A DNA stretch of 64,000 nucleotides, from assembly GCA_039519185.1 (NCBI GenBank), contig CM076848.1:56322778-56386777 (forward strand), read 5' to 3'. The notes under the pieces were generated by a model. It worked only from the letters and a program-made list of their open reading frames with translations, searched no databases and had not been told where the DNA came from. This DNA is from Astragalus membranaceus (taxonomy: Eukaryota; Streptophyta; Magnoliopsida; Fabales; Fabaceae). Below are positions 42,939 to 55,053 of this stretch, piece after piece; position 1 is the stretch's first letter; each line of letters opens with the position of its first letter. Both the position numbers and the translations under genes were made by a program.

Positions 42939-45900
42939 TGTTGCGCCCGAAAAAGTCCCCGAGGGAGAACCTTCCTCGTTCACAACTTTTTAAAACAATG
43001 AAGCCGCCACCAATATTTATTAAGGAAAATATTAGGAAAACCTTTTTTGGAAAGCGATTGGTCTTGCGAAACTAGAGAATAGGGTTCGGGGGTCGGTTAC
43101 GCGCAGGGAAGGTGTTAGCACCCCACACGTCCTCTCTACTGAGAGGGAACCTTTAATTAAATGTGTGGTTTTAGTGTGTTGACTTGAAAATACTTAATTT
43201 TGCCTCTCTACTTCTTATTGAAAAATTCTTAATGAAAATCTTTACTTATTATGAAAAAAAGGGGAAAAATGGTTTTTTAGAAAAAAGCGCTTGACGGGAC
43301 AAGGCCCGCTCCTACGTATCTCCCGGTGCGATGGAGAACTCAAAGCTACGTAGTTCTTCTTTGTCTTTTTGAAAAGTTTTTGTTTTTTATCTTTTTTAGT
43401 GAGTTTTGAAATAGGACGAGCATTAGCGAATGATTAAACTAGCAGAGGCTATGATGAATCACTACTAAATACTCAAAAAAGAGAGTTATACCGCTAGTCA
43501 AACGAACAACGGTTCTGATGGACTATCGATAACAACTCATTTTTATTATCTTTTTTGAAAGTGGTTTTCGAAAGAGATTGATTGGCACGAATGATAAAAC
43601 TAACAAAGGTTATGAGTGATCATCGCTCGTTGTTCTTTTGGGAAAAAGACATCGCCACCAATGGCTAGACGAACAAAGGTTCTGATTAGCCGCTAGCGAC
43701 GATGGGTTGAAAATGTTTTTAGAGAGGAAAAGGTCTTCGTTCTGAAAATGATCTTGGCTTGCAAAAGTGATTCTTTTTTGTTATGAAAATAACTCTTTTC
43801 TTTTTGTTATGCAAATTAAATGCTAAACTTTTTATGATTGCGCTTGACGAGAATATGACTCGCTCCTACGTATCCCAAATGGGAATCAAAGCGACGTAGT
43901 TCTAACGAGCCTTGAAAGTGAAAGTCTTTTTGCTTCGGTTTTGAAAAGTAAAGGGCATTCGTGATGATCAAACTAACAAAGGTTATGGGTGATCATCACT
44001 AACACTTACTATGACTTTTGGTGCTTAGGAAAATATCTTTTGAAATTGAAAGCATTCATGATAATCAAACTAACAAAGGTTATGGGTGATTATCACTAGT
44101 AGCTTATGCATATGAAAACATCCTTTTTTTGTAATTTAGGCTCTTAGGACAACCAAACTAACAAAGGTTATGGGTGATTGTCACTAGTCACCATTTTCAT
44201 GCTAGGCCATTTAGAAAAGAAAGCAATGAATGCAAATCGAATCCTTAGGCAAACAATAATCTCATTTGAATTCTTGAGCAAATATTAGCCTAGACTACAC
44301 ATGTTAGACCACAACACATAAATAGGCAAAGAAGGAACTTGAATTGGGCATTAAGCAAAAATACAAGAGTGGGCAAGATTGAACCTAGATGCGCATCTAG
44401 TGGAAGATGCTAGGCGAGAACCATACTCCAATATTTCTACAAAACGCAAGGGAACCTAAATGCACATCTAGTGGAAGATGCAATGTGAGGAATGGGCCTA
44501 TCTAAGTATTAATGATTCCACATGGGAGTAGACAAGGAAGTGGTAGGCACAAATGAATTCAAAAGAGTAGCCTCAAGCATGATCATTGGCAAACCCTAAA
44601 CAAGCAAGTCATCTTAACAATCAAAACACCAAAGCATGTTGAATCACTTTGGTCAATCCTCAACACTTAAATTAGTGTGCGCAAGTGCACAAGTGTGAAT
44701 CTTCTTGCCAATCATCAACTTAAATAACATATAAACTAAAAGGGTTGAATCATATAGAACAATCCTCATCACTTTAGGCAAGGTGCACTAGGCACAAGTG
44801 AGAATCATATTGCCTATCATCAACTTGAGACAATAAGCAAACATATAAAAACTCTATTTATTCTTCATGACTTGCGAAACCAATACATAGTCAAACCATA
44901 AATTTATTCATCAAACTCCCAAAATCAAGCAAGCAAAAGATACTAACAAGATTTAGGAACAATTAATCACATAATTTAAACACTAAAACCTCAAATCAAC
45001 ATTTATTCTCAAACTCTTTACTTTTTGCGAAATCTATGTGAGAAAAGAAATTTGCAAACCTAAACAAAGTATCTAAGCATGAAAACACTAAAATCAAATA
45101 TCTACAACATGATTAAGCCCCATCAAGGCAAAGAGAAACAACAAAATCAAATTAAAGCTAACTTTAATAGGATATGCGAACCAAACAACACATGAAACAA
45201 CAATTTTATTTCACAACAAATGCAAAAAATCAACACAAAACAACATGACTCAATTTATTCAAGAGTGAGAGGCACCTTAAACACCCAAGCCTCCCTAAGT
45301 GCTTGTCAATAGTGTTTAAGGCTCCTCTCACCAACAACAACAAGCTACATTTTAAACAAAATGATGATGATATGTGAAATGCAAAGTGAAGAGGAAAATG
45401 GGTTTTAATGCAAAAAGGTTGAAGATGATGCAAGGGTTTGAAAGTTTTTACCTCAAATCCAAGCTAGAAAATGCAATGAGATGAAGAAAATAGAAACCAA
45501 ATCAACAAGAACCTCCAAGGAACTTCAACTCCAACCCAAAAAAAGCTTGATGAAAACCTTCCTTGATGATGATGTTTGATCTTGAATGGAAAATGGAGAA
45601 GATATATGAAAGAGGGATGAGAATGAAGTGAGATGGTGGTGTTTTGGGTGAAGAGGAAATCAAAAAATGGATGAAGGAAGGGAGTAGGGAGGCCACGGTT
45701 TTGGGAGAGAAAAAGGGAGGTTTTTGGTGTGCTAGGGTTTAAAGTTGTGAGAGGGAAGTAAAGAAACTAGTGTGTATTTAGTGGTGTAGAGAAAAAGGAG
45801 GTAACAAATATGTTGTGTATTGAATGTTATTGGACTCAAAGGTGTGCTTGTCAAAGAAATGATGAAAGGCTTTTGTGATGTGCACTTGATGGGGGCTGAA

Positions 45901-46348
45901 GTGAGGGTGGAGTGAGGGAGGTGGTTTGCTTGTAAAATTAGTGCTTACTTTAGCCAAAAATGGATAAAAGCAAAAAGCACCTAAAAGGAATTAGCCCTAA
46001 TTCTAAAAATACAATAAGCATCCAATATTATTTTGTTATTCATTTTTTTTATTTTAATTTCAGATTTCTATTTTTAATTATACATATTTTTGAGCCTTTT
46101 TGAAAGCGGAAAAAAAAAACGTTATAATTGACCAAAATACCCTTTTTGACTCTAAAACCCTAATTTGCCCGAAAAATGCGTTCCAACCCTAAAAATGATT
46201 TCAAAAACTTTGGAATGCCTTTCAAGACTCAAAAATGCATGCCCATAGCACTTCTCACCTTTCAAAATAATGCCACACCTCCGAAACTATGTATTTTTGT
46301 AGGAAAATTAGGGTTTTGACCTAAGCCGGACAAAATTGGGGTATGACA
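42939..46348 (-). mobile_element. Solo LTR of an Ogre-related element
   Basis: Read on the minus strand, it begins TGTCATACCCCAATTTTG (46348) and ends TTTTTCGGGCGCAACA (42939), like the LTRs at 12764 and 21755. It is 3410 bp long, 800 bp longer. The 5-bp target duplication GCTGC flanks it (42934-42938 and 46349-46353). No interior or second LTR is present. The middle differs strongly from the other LTRs, lacks the TAATCGATTA cluster, and has more copies of the TAACAAAGGTTATG(G/A) block (43430-44180). It belongs to a related but separate subfamily. Confidence 0.88.
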
Positions 46349-46479
46349 GCTGCCTGCCGCTTGCTGCGCTGACGCGCGTTGTCATATTTTTTTCAAAAAA
46401 AAGTCTTTTTTTAATTTATTTTTTGTAAAAGATCAATAACTACATAAAATTAATATTATTATTTTTGACCAAAAGAAAC

Positions 46480-47007
46480 TTATTGCAATATTTCATTGTA
46501 AATCAAGTTCGCAATACAAGTGAGAATACAATCAAAAGTATGAGAGCTAGCATATTGCCAAGATGCTCTAGCTAGAGAGTGAGTGATGTGGTTCGCTTGC
46601 CGCCGGATGAAACTAACCCTATAGTTTGGTAAATGAGATAATAAAGATTTGCAAGTTCTCAAGATAGTTTCGTATTCAGTTACATAGTTACAATTTCCGC
46701 TAATACCATCAACTACCGTTTTGTAACCAAGATCAAAATGTAACCAATGTATCGCTACCAAGAGACCCAGCGCTTCCGCTTCCTGAGGTTGTGGGTTGCC
46801 GTTAAAACAAATTGGCTTCGCCTTTACAAACGCACCATTCGTGTTCCTAATGCAGCGACCAATCCTGAATCTGTCGTCATTGAACAAAGTTGCATCTATA
46901 TTACACTTAACATAACCAGCATCAGGTCTAGTCCAATGCACTGCCGTCGCAAGTCCTTGGGGATGAGATGTTACCTGGGTAGAATTCGTCTCTTTGCCGC
47001 GTGCCAC
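46480..47007 (-). pseudogene. RNase H-like domain fragment, probably LINE-derived
   Basis: The 175-codon minus-strand frame includes YVKCNIDATLFNDDRFRIG, an RNGAF-like step, EAEALGLLVAIHWL and RRQANHITHSLAR. This is the RVT_3-type RNase H seen at the end of plant LINEs and in domesticated copies. The catalytic Asp (NIDA), Glu (EAEAL) and a late His/Asn (QANH) can be placed. The usual second Asp (DS) reads DG. No upstream reverse transcriptase is present. Confidence 0.7.
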
Positions 47008-47215
47008 TGATGCAACAAGTCTAGCGCGCTATTGATTGAGATGCGGAGTGGTAGGACTGAATTTACTATTTACTATAATCTACTCAAACTACTAAAATCA
47101 ATTAATTTAACCACTACCAATTGTGAAAAAAAACGATACCGCTAGCAAAAATTTCAAAATTATTTTTTCTAAAAAATCAATAATTAAATCTCATTTGTTT
47201 TTTTTTGTGAGCAGC

Positions 47216-47280
47216 ACGGAGCAGCAACGAGAGCACCAACAGGAGCGCCAACGGGAGCGCCAACGGGAGCCCCAATGGGG
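47216..47280. repeat. 12-bp GC-rich minisatellite
   Basis: Five to six units related to GAGCGCCAACGG lie in an otherwise AT-rich stretch. It is compositionally unlike its surroundings. Confidence 0.75.
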
Positions 47281-48069
47281 GTGCATATTTTATATTAAAT
47301 CTCATTTTTTCCCCCAATTTTTACTCCATTATTAATATTATAAGAAGATACCGACTTTTTTTAAACTTTTTGCAACAAAACTATTTTAATAAATTTGAAA
47401 TATTGCATTTTATCGAGTTTTTCCTTTTTCTTTTATTACATTTTAAAACTTTAAACGTATTTATAATTTCATAACAAATTACAAATACTAATACTAATTT
47501 ATACATATAGTTTATGTACAACATTTTTACAACATTAGTCAATCACAAAATGATAAGTTATAAAAAAATAATGGATAATTGTCTAAAAATTTTACAACAG
47601 CGTACCGTGTATATCAATTAGTGTAAGTGATCAGGTTTTCGCTTGGTCAAACTCATCAATTAATTGAGAAGGGTAGTTAAGAATTTGGCATAAAATGAAA
47701 CTCATCAATTAAATCTATTGAAAAATTGGAAAAAGAAGATAAATAAAGTCATTAGTGGACTACTGGTCACTGGGTGTGTGGTTTTGATCTTTGACGCATG
47801 ATGTACATGAGAAGACATGAGCGTGTGCAGCGATATGAGCAATGGCAAAGGCAAACACTCTTTCACAGTTCTCATGAGTCGCGCGCACCCCTTCTTCTGT
47901 CTAGTGTCTACTACCGTTACTCTAACCACCTTACTCTCCCAACCTTTGCTCTCTTTTGATTCTTTACTCTCCTAACAAGTCTTCTTATTTTTCTCTGATT
48001 TTTGAATTTCTAGCCCATTATTTTAGTTACTCGGTTTTCTTTCCGTGATTCACTGCCTTAGTTTCGGGT
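47281..48069. other. Intergenic, upstream of the zinc-finger gene
   Basis: The region is AT-rich with no coding signal. The last 150 bases are pyrimidine-rich and probably hold the promoter and 5' leader of the gene starting at 48070. I see no clear TATA box. Confidence 0.4.
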
Positions 48070-51000
48070 ATGGATAACCAAGAACAAGCAAGAACTCATA
48101 CTCAAGGTGACTTTTCTTTAAAAGGGTCTTCAGTTCTATCTTCTTTTTACTATATTCTATTCTCATTTCTTATTGTTTCTTTTTCTGGGTTTTGTCGCTT
48201 CGTTGACTTGCTTACTTTTCCGGTGGAAAAGTCTTTGTCCTTATTCGTTTGTCATTGTCATTTTCCTATATCTATATTCTATTGTCACTTTTTTGCCTCC
48301 ATTTTTTCAAGAAGTTTTTTACGGTGGTTTCTTGATTTTACAGGACACGAGGGTCATGGAGCTTATGTGTGTTACAAATGTGGATGGCTTTTCCCGAACC
48401 CGCACCCGAGTGCCAAACAAAGGCGCGCTCACAAGAAAATCTGTGGAACCATTGAAGGCTGCAAACTGTTAGTTTCAGAGAGCCAAAACCGTTTGAACGC
48501 TTCAGATGATGAACACCTTTTTGATGATGATTGCAACACACAAGGCAAGTCGCACACTTCTTAAGATTGTATTATACTATGTTTCACGTTATTAGTATTC
48601 AGAAAGATATTGTTTTCTTTTCCTTCTTGTTCTTCTACACCATGTTGAAATTATACTACAAATCTACAGTCTACAACATTAAACTATGTTGGTAAAAAAA
48701 GACCTATTTTTTCCATATTATTGTGTAGGAATAGTGCATTAATTTTAATATAACAGAAGTTTGTTTGTCAATCTGATCATGTTTTTAGGCTTTGGTTTTG
48801 TCAGTTGACATGGTTCCAAACTCCTTGGATACTGGTGAAAATGATAAACAACGTGGAGGAACCGGAGAAAATTTAACTAGATCAGGTGATGAGGTGTTTT
48901 TAGATGCAATTGCAAACTTTTCAGATGGTGCATTAAGTCCGGGAGTTAGAGATCCTTTGCGAGATAGTTTGGAGTCTGCTACTGATGTGGAACTTGTCCA
49001 CATAAAATATCCAGAGTTTTCAAGGTTTTCTTGGGACAATGATTTTAATGGTAAGTTGTAAATTAAATGAAAGCTCGTGATTGATGTATCAGCAGTTTCA
49101 TTTTTATCACCAGTTACATGCTATTTTTTCGCTTGGACACTGAACCACCTACTCTAGTATACTTAAGTACTTCTTATATGATTGTGAATGTTCATTTTGA
49201 GAAACAGGTATGCATTATAACTTAGGGTGAATTGAAACTTGAATTTGTAATAAGAATTTGCAGTCTAAAATTTGTTATTTTGCTGGTTCTTTATCCTGTT
49301 TTGATAATGTGTTTCACAGCTGCAGGTGCAAGTGAAAATGTGGATTGCAGTTTGACATCTGAGATCAAATCAAACACAGACATGATTGAGATCGTGGTCT
49401 CTTCCGAAAACTCTGTGGGTGGAAACATGTGAGGGAGTGCCTAAGTTAGCAGCTACTGATATGGTTAACCCAGTGGCTGATGGAGCTTTTAGTTTGAATG
49501 AAAAGAACAATGCTGATGTGATGCCCCAAATTAAACTTCTTCTTGAAGTAAATTCTACTCAAAGCATAAACGGTTCCACAAATGGTGTTCAGGTAGAGTC
49601 TGCAGATATAACACAGTATGCTACTTCTAGTGATGTCAAGATGTCGCAGGAAAAGAAAGAAGAAAATATTAATGTGTTTACATATCCTTTGTGGGATGAT
49701 GAACTTGATAACGAGCATCCTCAGAATAAGTATGAAGATGTTAAAGAACATGAAGGAGTATCTTTACAAAATTCTCCAAGCCTACATTCATCTGAAGGAT
49801 TAAAACAAAAGCGTGACTTGAAGGATTCTTTTGTAGGAGAAAATAATTTTCTCACCAACCAAAGTCAACTGAGTGAAAGAAGAGAGGTCCTCAAGGATGT
49901 GCATGTTTTGGATAGTAGCATGAAGGAGCAGAATAATATTGACCTTGTGGATGAAGAAATAAAGGAAATAGACAATGTGGCTGTGGATGGCAGGTGTAGA
50001 GGAGCTAATGTTGGAATCGGCATAAAAACTAAACAACCCAGTAACCTGCATTTGGAAGTCAAACCATCAAGTGGTTTGCATATGGGTGAAATTGAAAAAT
50101 GTGATATAACAGATGCTCAATATAAGGAAGGGCCCATCGCGAAAGATACTTCACTGTCTAAGTATGCTAACAGTAATTTTGAATGTCCCATTCTTTCAGA
50201 GGTTGTAATGGATAGGACTATAAGTACTCGAAAAGGTGTAGAGTGCAAAGATAGAGATCCACTATCAGGTGCTCAGCAAGACATCAAAGCGGATGAAGAA
50301 CTAATAGTGAAGCCTGCTCAATGCATTTCTGTTGTTGAAGATGCACGGGATAGAGAGCCTGGCAAGAAAATGTTTGGATGCACTGATGTGCCTGTTTACA
50401 AGGATAAACTAGCTTCATCTGCAATTCACACTTCAGTTGAACCTGGTAGCTGTTTTGATAGTTTTAGTTTCAAAGGAGACTCAGACTCTCCTTCAGTTTC
50501 AGGTATATACATTCACTTTATAGCAGAATGCACCTTGTGCTATAGAAAAGTCCTCTAATATCTGTTGCCTTGCAAAAAGTGTACATTGCTTATCATCAAC
50601 AGAATAACTCAAACCCATTTTTCAGGGAATGTTCATTTGATTTACATTTTTTTATATCAAACAGTTGTCTCCATGCAATCTGATGTGTGCAAGCTGTTAT
50701 TGGTGCAGGCTTATCATCAACAGAAGCAGCAAAGTTCGGCTCGAAGGACCCAAAGACTGCATCACATAGACAGCAATGTGAAAAATCAGAGTTGTTTGAA
50801 CCGCCATCTTTCATGACATTGGTTGAACCTGGACTAGTGGTTGGTCTAAAAGCTGCTGCGTCTGAAGTCCATAAGCGGACAGAAGCGAACGAACATGCCT
50901 CTTCTTCGCAGGCTGCTTGGTTTCCCACCATAACTCACTTTACCAATGAGTCTCAAGGGAGAAAGAGGAATGAAGAAAAAATAGCTGAGATAACAAACTG

Positions 51001-51316
51001 GAGCCCCGGTAAGCAACATACACCTCTAAGGACGCTATTGGGTGAAGCTTCCCATAAGATGAAGCCAAAGTCCCCAAAATTAGAACGAAAATCAGTGCAT
51101 CAAAAAAATAGTGGTTCTGGATTGACAACTGGTAACTCGACCATTCTGGGTCGCGAATCACCTGCCACTCAAGCTGTTAATGGAAAGAATGGAAAAGAAT
51201 GGGACTCCCCTGCAAGATACGCTTCAGGCACTAAGAGACAAAATAAGAAAGTGAAGGGAAGACCAAACTGGATACAATTTGTGTGTTGCTCATCTGCAGA
51301 TGTTCAGCAAAGCTAG
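48070..51316 (+). CDS. Plant-specific protein with N-terminal C2HC zinc finger, one frameshift
   Basis: Proposed exons are 48070-48106, 48344-48544, 48805-49050, 49326-50502 and 50709-51316. Exon junction phases agree, except that 2 bases are missing at about 49428 (near ACATGTGAGG), after which the frame changes. With that allowed, the product is about 756 residues. Residues 20-46 form a C-x2-C-x16-H-x3-C finger (YVCYKCGW...RRAHKKIC). The rest is acidic, Ser/Asp-rich and low in predicted structure. It ends in a basic patch, KRQNKKVKGRPNW. Intron 2 appears to start with GC (AAG/GCAAGT). I recognise a conserved plant family of unknown function. The frameshift may be real or an assembly error. 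Confidence 0.75.
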
Positions 51317-52416
51317 AAGATTACGATAACATCCTGTTGCTGCCCACTCTAACTCTGGTTCTCGACACTTTTTACATTGTTATATGTTTTTAGTTAGTCT
51401 GCCAATGAAGAGTTTAGGTACATAATCAGGTCTTTTGCTAACCCTAGTCTAGTCTCCCAATATTCTGGTTGTATATGTTGAGAATCTTCAGTTATTATTT
51501 TAGTCTGGCTTTCAATCCTATCTTAAGGCCTGGTCTTTCGCTCTTGATAATTTTGTCCCAAGGAACATAACTATAAACTCGAATTTGGATTATATGCAGT
51601 CATAAATGCATGCAGTTAGCACATTCTAGACCGTTTGATCAAATTCAGACAATACAAAAAAATAATCTGCAACGTCAAACACCGATTCTGCTATGCGAGA
51701 GGTAAAACTGAAATCATTTTCATTCGCAAGGATCCTTCAATAGGAATTTTTGCTGCATTTTTTTGGTTTCCGTCTGAGATTCCCGACATTAGCTACTCGG
51801 AGAGGTGGACAATTAATATTCATTGTCACATTTATTTATGGTGTCATATCCCTTTCCAACAATGTCCAATAGAGGAAGATTAATGAGTCGTAGTAAGATG
51901 AGTGTCTATCTTTTTTTATAACTAATGAGTGGGATACTTTGATTTGTAGTGAGACATCGTCTATGACGCTTGCATGCACACACACGTTTAAATGCACGTT
52001 AATCTTTCTAGCCAATTGATCGCCACAATAACTGAGTGAATTCACTCAAATTTTGTTACAATTGAGTCCATTTGCTACTCTTCTTCTATCTATTTTTCTA
52101 CTCTACTTCAAAAAAAAACTCTACTCAAAGTATTCAAAAATTAGATTTGATTAAATTATTAAAGTTTTTTTTTTTTCCAGTTAAGACTATCCTACCAAAA
52201 TATTACATTTCACTCAATAAAAAATACGAACCTTTTCCTCTTCCTCTCATAATCCCTCATCCTACAAAATTTATCAATTTCACTAAATTTCTTGTTTGTG
52301 AATTTCTCTAAGTATTTCATATCTCAAATCCATTATAAACCTCCAAATATTTGAATAGAAAATAAGAATTTAATTATTTTAAATAGAGTAAAATTGATAG
52401 CTAGACTAAATGTGCT
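51317..52416. other. Intergenic, 3' of the zinc-finger gene
   Basis: No gene is seen. The first 300 bases probably hold the 3' untranslated region. From 52050 the sequence is AT-rich spacer up to the MULE target duplication. Confidence 0.45.
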
Positions 52417-52641
52417 TAATTTTTAGGTTAAAATCCACTTTTAGTCCTTTTAAGTTATAAGTTTGTATTTAATGTCAAATAGGTCTTCTAAGTTTTTATT
52501 TAGTTTCAAATAAGTCCTTTAAGTTTCATTGCAGTTAATTAAATGATTGATCTATTTTTTGTGTTGTTTTACCTTTAAGTTCGTCTTTTAGGTTGTGTTT
52601 TGATGTAATCCTAATTACGTAAACCCATTTATGTAATTCAA

Positions 52642-53181
52642 GGGTCCATTTGATTTGCAAACAGATAAGTACTGGACTGAACAGTACAGTACTGGACTGG
52701 ACAGTACAGTACTGGACAACATGTTGTCGAGTACACTTTTTGCTGAAACACTGGACAACACAAGCAAAAAAATGTATAATTTACTATAAATATATTTATG
52801 CGGTTTATAGTGATTTTATATAACATAATTTATAATATAATTAGAAAATTATAGTGAAAACAATATGAGAGAGAGGATACGAGAGAGAGGGAGTGGGAGA
52901 GGGAAAGAGAGGCCATAGTATGAGAATATATACAAAGAGAGATGGGAGGCAGAGGGAGGGAGAGATAAGAAGGATATAGGAGAGAGACCGGAGAGGGAGA
53001 GATAAGAATGATATAGGAGAGATAGAGGAGAGAGGGGATAATGATATGAGAAGATATATAGATGAGAGATGGGATGTAGAGAGAGAGAAGAGAGAGAAAG
53101 GGGAGAGGAGAATGAGAAAGGAGGGAGAGGAGGAGAGAGAGGATAGAGGAAAGAGAGGGATAATGGGGGGGAAAGAGAAGG

Positions 53182-53234
<53 letters not shown>

Positions 53235-53465
53235 TATTGAGTATGAAATAAAAATAGTATTTTTGTAATTTTTGGAGTCGGCAGAAAGTTGTATTGTGGG
53301 ACAGAAAGTTGTACTGTGGTTGTGTGAGGGACAGAAATTTGGGGTTTTGTCCAGTCCCTTGCCCCCCATTGCAGTCCAGTATCATAAACAGTTTTTCAAA
53401 TCAAACAAGGTACAAGTGGAGTTGTCCAGTCCAGTCCCTTATTTTTTAGCAAATCAAACGCACCC
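52642..53465. mobile_element. Harbinger-like non-autonomous element inside the MULE arm
   Basis: The terminal inverted repeats GGGTCCATTTGATTTGC and GGGTGCGTTTGATTTGC (right end, complement) extend imperfectly for about 38 bp and include ACTGGACTG words. A 3-bp duplication CAA flanks it (52639-52641, 53466-53468). The right MULE arm shows the empty site ATTCAAATGAT near 55350. 3-bp duplications and GGG-starting ends fit PIF/Harbinger. It is 824 bp, with no transposase. Confidence 0.8.
52859..53233 (+). repeat. Polypurine GA-rich tract
   Basis: About 375 bases are almost all A and G on this strand, ending in a GA microsatellite (about 53189-53231). Long Ser/Leu-rich frames on the other strand are a by-product. 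The tract fills nearly half of the Harbinger-like element. Confidence 0.85.
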
Positions 53466-53859
53466 CAAATGATGTTTTATTGACTTTTTAATTTTTTTTG
53501 GTTGAGTTCACTTAATAACACAACGCAAAGGACCAAAATGAGACTAGATGACATACTTAAAGGACCGAATTGAAACATGACAGATATAATGAAAGGACCA
53601 AATTGAAACTACAACACATACTTAAAAGATCTAATTCAAATTATAGCATAAACATAAATGATCTAATTTAACCATCACATAAGCCATAAATGATCTAATC
53701 TAACCATCACATAAACCACACAGTTTGTGTTCATACACACGCAGATCCTACCAAAACATGCCCAAAACAGATTGGGGGATCCAAAACATATTCAAAACAA
53801 GCCCAAAAGATATCCAAATATCCAAAATAGATACTAAACATGGACAACAAATATTTTTG

Positions 53860-54326
53860 AAAATGCTTAAATATATGCTTGGCCCTTGCAAATATGACCA
53901 TAATTCATTTAGGCCCCTGCAATTTTTTTTAAAAAAAAATGGCCCTTGCAAGTATTAAGCGTTTACAGTTAAGCCCCTCTGTTAACTTTCCATCAAAAAA
54001 AAAACTGATGTGGCTAACGAAGATGACCACAGCATGACATTAACAGATAAAGATTGAAATGATTCTGTTCCGCTTTAGATTGTTCCAAAAAAAGGGAATA
54101 ATTAACAGAGAAATATTGACACGATTCAAAAACGATAATCTTTCTCTGTTAATCATTGATGATGTCATGCTGATGTCATCTCCGTTAGTCACGTCAGTTT
54201 TTTTGGATGGAAAGTTAACAGAGGAGCTTAACTGTAACGCTCAACGGCCATTTTAAAACTTTTTTTACAGGAGCCTAAATGGATTATGGTCATATTTGCA
54301 GAAGTCAAACATATATTTAAGTCTTT
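53860..54326. mobile_element. Fold-back element inside the MULE
   Basis: Two arms of about 200 bp are inverted copies of each other. CTTAAATATATGCTT at 53866 pairs with AAACATATATTTAAG ending 54321. CAAATATGACCATAAT and GTTAACTTTCCATC are also shared in reverse. The centre is AT-rich. No target duplication could be fixed. Confidence 0.75.
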
Positions 54327-54418
54327 TGGAAATTACAAACTTTAAAAAAAGATCCTAAACATTAAGTGTCTACTTCTTTCCTCCAGGTTGACATCTTGGG
54401 CCTGAAACTTTTTCTTGC

Positions 54419-54946
54419 CTAATGTGGAGCTTGAGCAGCTGTAAAGGATGTGCCTCCGATGACTGCAATGGAGTTGGATTTTTTTGCTTTTGACAAACCC
54501 AATGTTTTTGGCCTAGTAACTTTTGGTTGTGATGAAGATTGTGGTGCAGATTTGGTTTTTGATGTAGAATTGGGTCGTGATGCAGATTTGGGTTTAGGTG
54601 TAGGTTTGAGTTTGGGTGCACGTTTGGTTTTTGGTGCAGATTTGGGTTTGGGTTGTGATGCTTGGGTTGTGGCTAGTGCAACATGTGTGGCAGTTTGGAT
54701 TGTGGTAGTTTGGGTTGTTGCAATTTTTGGTGCAATATGTGTGGCAGTTTGGCGTGTTTCAGTTTGTGCATGTGTTTCAATTGGGACCTCTGTTGTAGAT
54801 TGGGGTGGGGGTCGTGGGACTGTTGGGCAAGAGGACCTTTTGTGACCACTCTGCTTGCATATGCTACATCTATTTGGCAAGCCTTTTTTAGTGACATTTA
54901 TTGTGTCATTTGCATTTTCACTTGGATCCTTGTTCCTAGGCCTCTT
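54419..54946 (-). pseudogene. MULE transposase C-terminal piece with zinc knuckle
   Basis: After an acceptor-like ACACATGCAG the minus-strand frame reads KPKRPRNKDPSEN and then a zinc knuckle, CSICKQSGHKRSSC (C-x2-C-x4-H-x4-C). A long Thr/Gln/Lys/Pro-rich tail follows to the stop at 54419. The (G)(R/K)P(K/R)..R..DP run and knuckle are typical of the end of plant Mutator transposases. The SWIM finger and DDE core are absent. Confidence 0.75.
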
Positions 54947-55053
54947 GGGCTTACCTGCATGTGTACAAAACCAGGCCAAACAAAATGAACAAAAAGACAC
55001 ATAATGAACAAAATAAAAAAGATGTTAAACATGATGAATTATACTAACCTGGT

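Larger units (their letters stand above)
52426..53797. repeat. Left inverted-repeat arm of the MULE
   Basis: It aligns, in reverse complement, with 55054-55657, for example GTAATCCTAATTACGTAA (52609-52626) and CCAAAACATGCCCAAAACAG (53751-53770). About 90 bp of the right arm is missing here. The Harbinger-like element at 52642-53465 interrupts it. Confidence 0.85.

Noticed and set aside
52830..53385. Long Ser/Leu-rich minus-strand frames
   Set aside because: They come from the GA-rich tract. No start context or domain.
54450..54988. Plus-strand frames opposite the MULE transposase piece
   Set aside because: Their Gly/Val/Leu repeats are the complement of the Lys/Thr/Pro-rich tail. The minus strand has the zinc knuckle and acceptor.
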